Positions 5,206-5,411 of a DNA stretch of 5,411 nt are shown piece after piece. The stretch spans positions 1 to 5,411 of the forward strand of contig JAJZCX010000128.1 of assembly GCA_021851625.1 (NCBI GenBank). The letters run 5' to 3'. The translations under genes were made by a program, and so were the position numbers. Within the stretch, counting starts at the first letter, position 1, and each line of letters begins with the position of its first letter. Source of the stretch: Acidobacteriota bacterium (GTDB taxonomy: Bacteria; Acidobacteriota; Terriglobia; Terriglobales; Acidobacteriaceae). The notes beneath the pieces are model-generated. The model searched no databases. It worked only from the letters and a program-made list of their open reading frames with translations, and was not told where the DNA came from.

Positions 5206-5411
5206 TCCATCGCCGATGAGTGCGCCTCGCCATCTGCGGATTTTGTACGTGGCCGCTTTGTGCCACGGCTGGTATGGCAATTATCGCAAGCTCAGCTTGG
5301 AGCGATTAGGCCACACAGTCATCCCGCTGGATATGGAGAGTTTTCAGAACTCTGGCAATGCAATCAGCCGAAGGATTTATTTCCGCACGCAGATGGGGGC
5401 ACCCATTCGAA
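5195..5411 (+). CDS. Probable glycosyltransferase N-terminus, cut by the window end
   Basis: The frame opens at ATG 5195 and is still open at the edge, giving 72 residues. After a short variable start, RILYVAALCHGWYGNYRKLS (15-34) followed by LERLGHTVIPLDM reads as the first beta-strand, glycine-containing loop, helix and second strand of a Rossmann-type domain. This arrangement is common in GT-B glycosyltransferases, including the CgeB-like group. The start overlaps the end of the MgtE_N-CBS gene by 11 bases in another frame, which suggests co-transcription and coupled translation. ATG 5216, just past the upstream stop, is an alternative start; neither has a clear ribosome binding site. The donor/acceptor is unknown and the catalytic part lies outside the window, so the family call is moderate at best. 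Confidence 0.5.
   Translation, partial: MPDNPSPMSAPRHLRILYVAALCHGWYGNYRKLSLERLGHTVIPLDMESFQNSGNAISRRIYFRTQMGAPIR

Noticed and set aside
4694..5266. Minus-strand frame of 190 codons opposite the MgtE_N-CBS gene, and a plus-strand frame at 4502-4849.
   Set aside because: Arg/Ser/Pro-rich products typical of shadow frames over a GC-rich gene; the opposing frame has complete MgtE_N and CBS domains.

Overview
The window looks like chromosomal DNA of a moderately GC-rich Gram-negative bacterium. A LemA protein, an outer-membrane beta-barrel with a C-terminal Phe, an RsbW/RsbV-type pair and a soluble MgtE_N-CBS protein together suggest an Acidobacteriota-like genome (Terriglobia). That assignment is an inference from protein style, not from a marker gene.

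Layout. Positions 1-497 (+) hold the 3' part of a lemA-type gene. After a 126-base gap with two possible RNA hairpins come two plus-strand genes 51 bases apart: a secreted, cysteine-rich protein of 442 aa whose layout resembles the glutamic peptidases (eqolisins), and a 234 aa outer-membrane beta-barrel protein. They end at an intrinsic terminator (about 2811-2838), which separates them from a convergent minus-strand pair. That pair, read from right to left, is an RsbW/SpoIIAB-like anti-sigma kinase followed by an RsbV/SpoIIAA-like STAS antagonist. The kinase stop codon overlaps the antagonist's ribosome binding site. A divergent intergenic stretch of about 260 bases follows. Then comes a plus-strand gene for a soluble protein made of two PRC-barrel-like segments, an MgtE N-terminal domain and a CBS pair, with no membrane channel. 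Its stop overlaps the start of a gene that runs off the right edge and looks like a glycosyltransferase N-terminus.

How the genes may work together. The minus-strand pair is a partner-switching module: the kinase would hold a sigma factor (not in this window) and phosphorylate a serine of the antagonist. The secreted protein and the beta-barrel form a probable two-gene envelope/secretion unit. The MgtE_N-CBS protein is probably a cytoplasmic sensor of divalent metal or nucleotide for a partner encoded elsewhere. No mobile element, CRISPR array, tRNA or rRNA was seen. The most unusual items are the AT-richer eqolisin-like gene with an inverted repeat over its start codon, the terminator-like hairpin just in front of the anti-sigma gene, and the channel-less MgtE-type protein.
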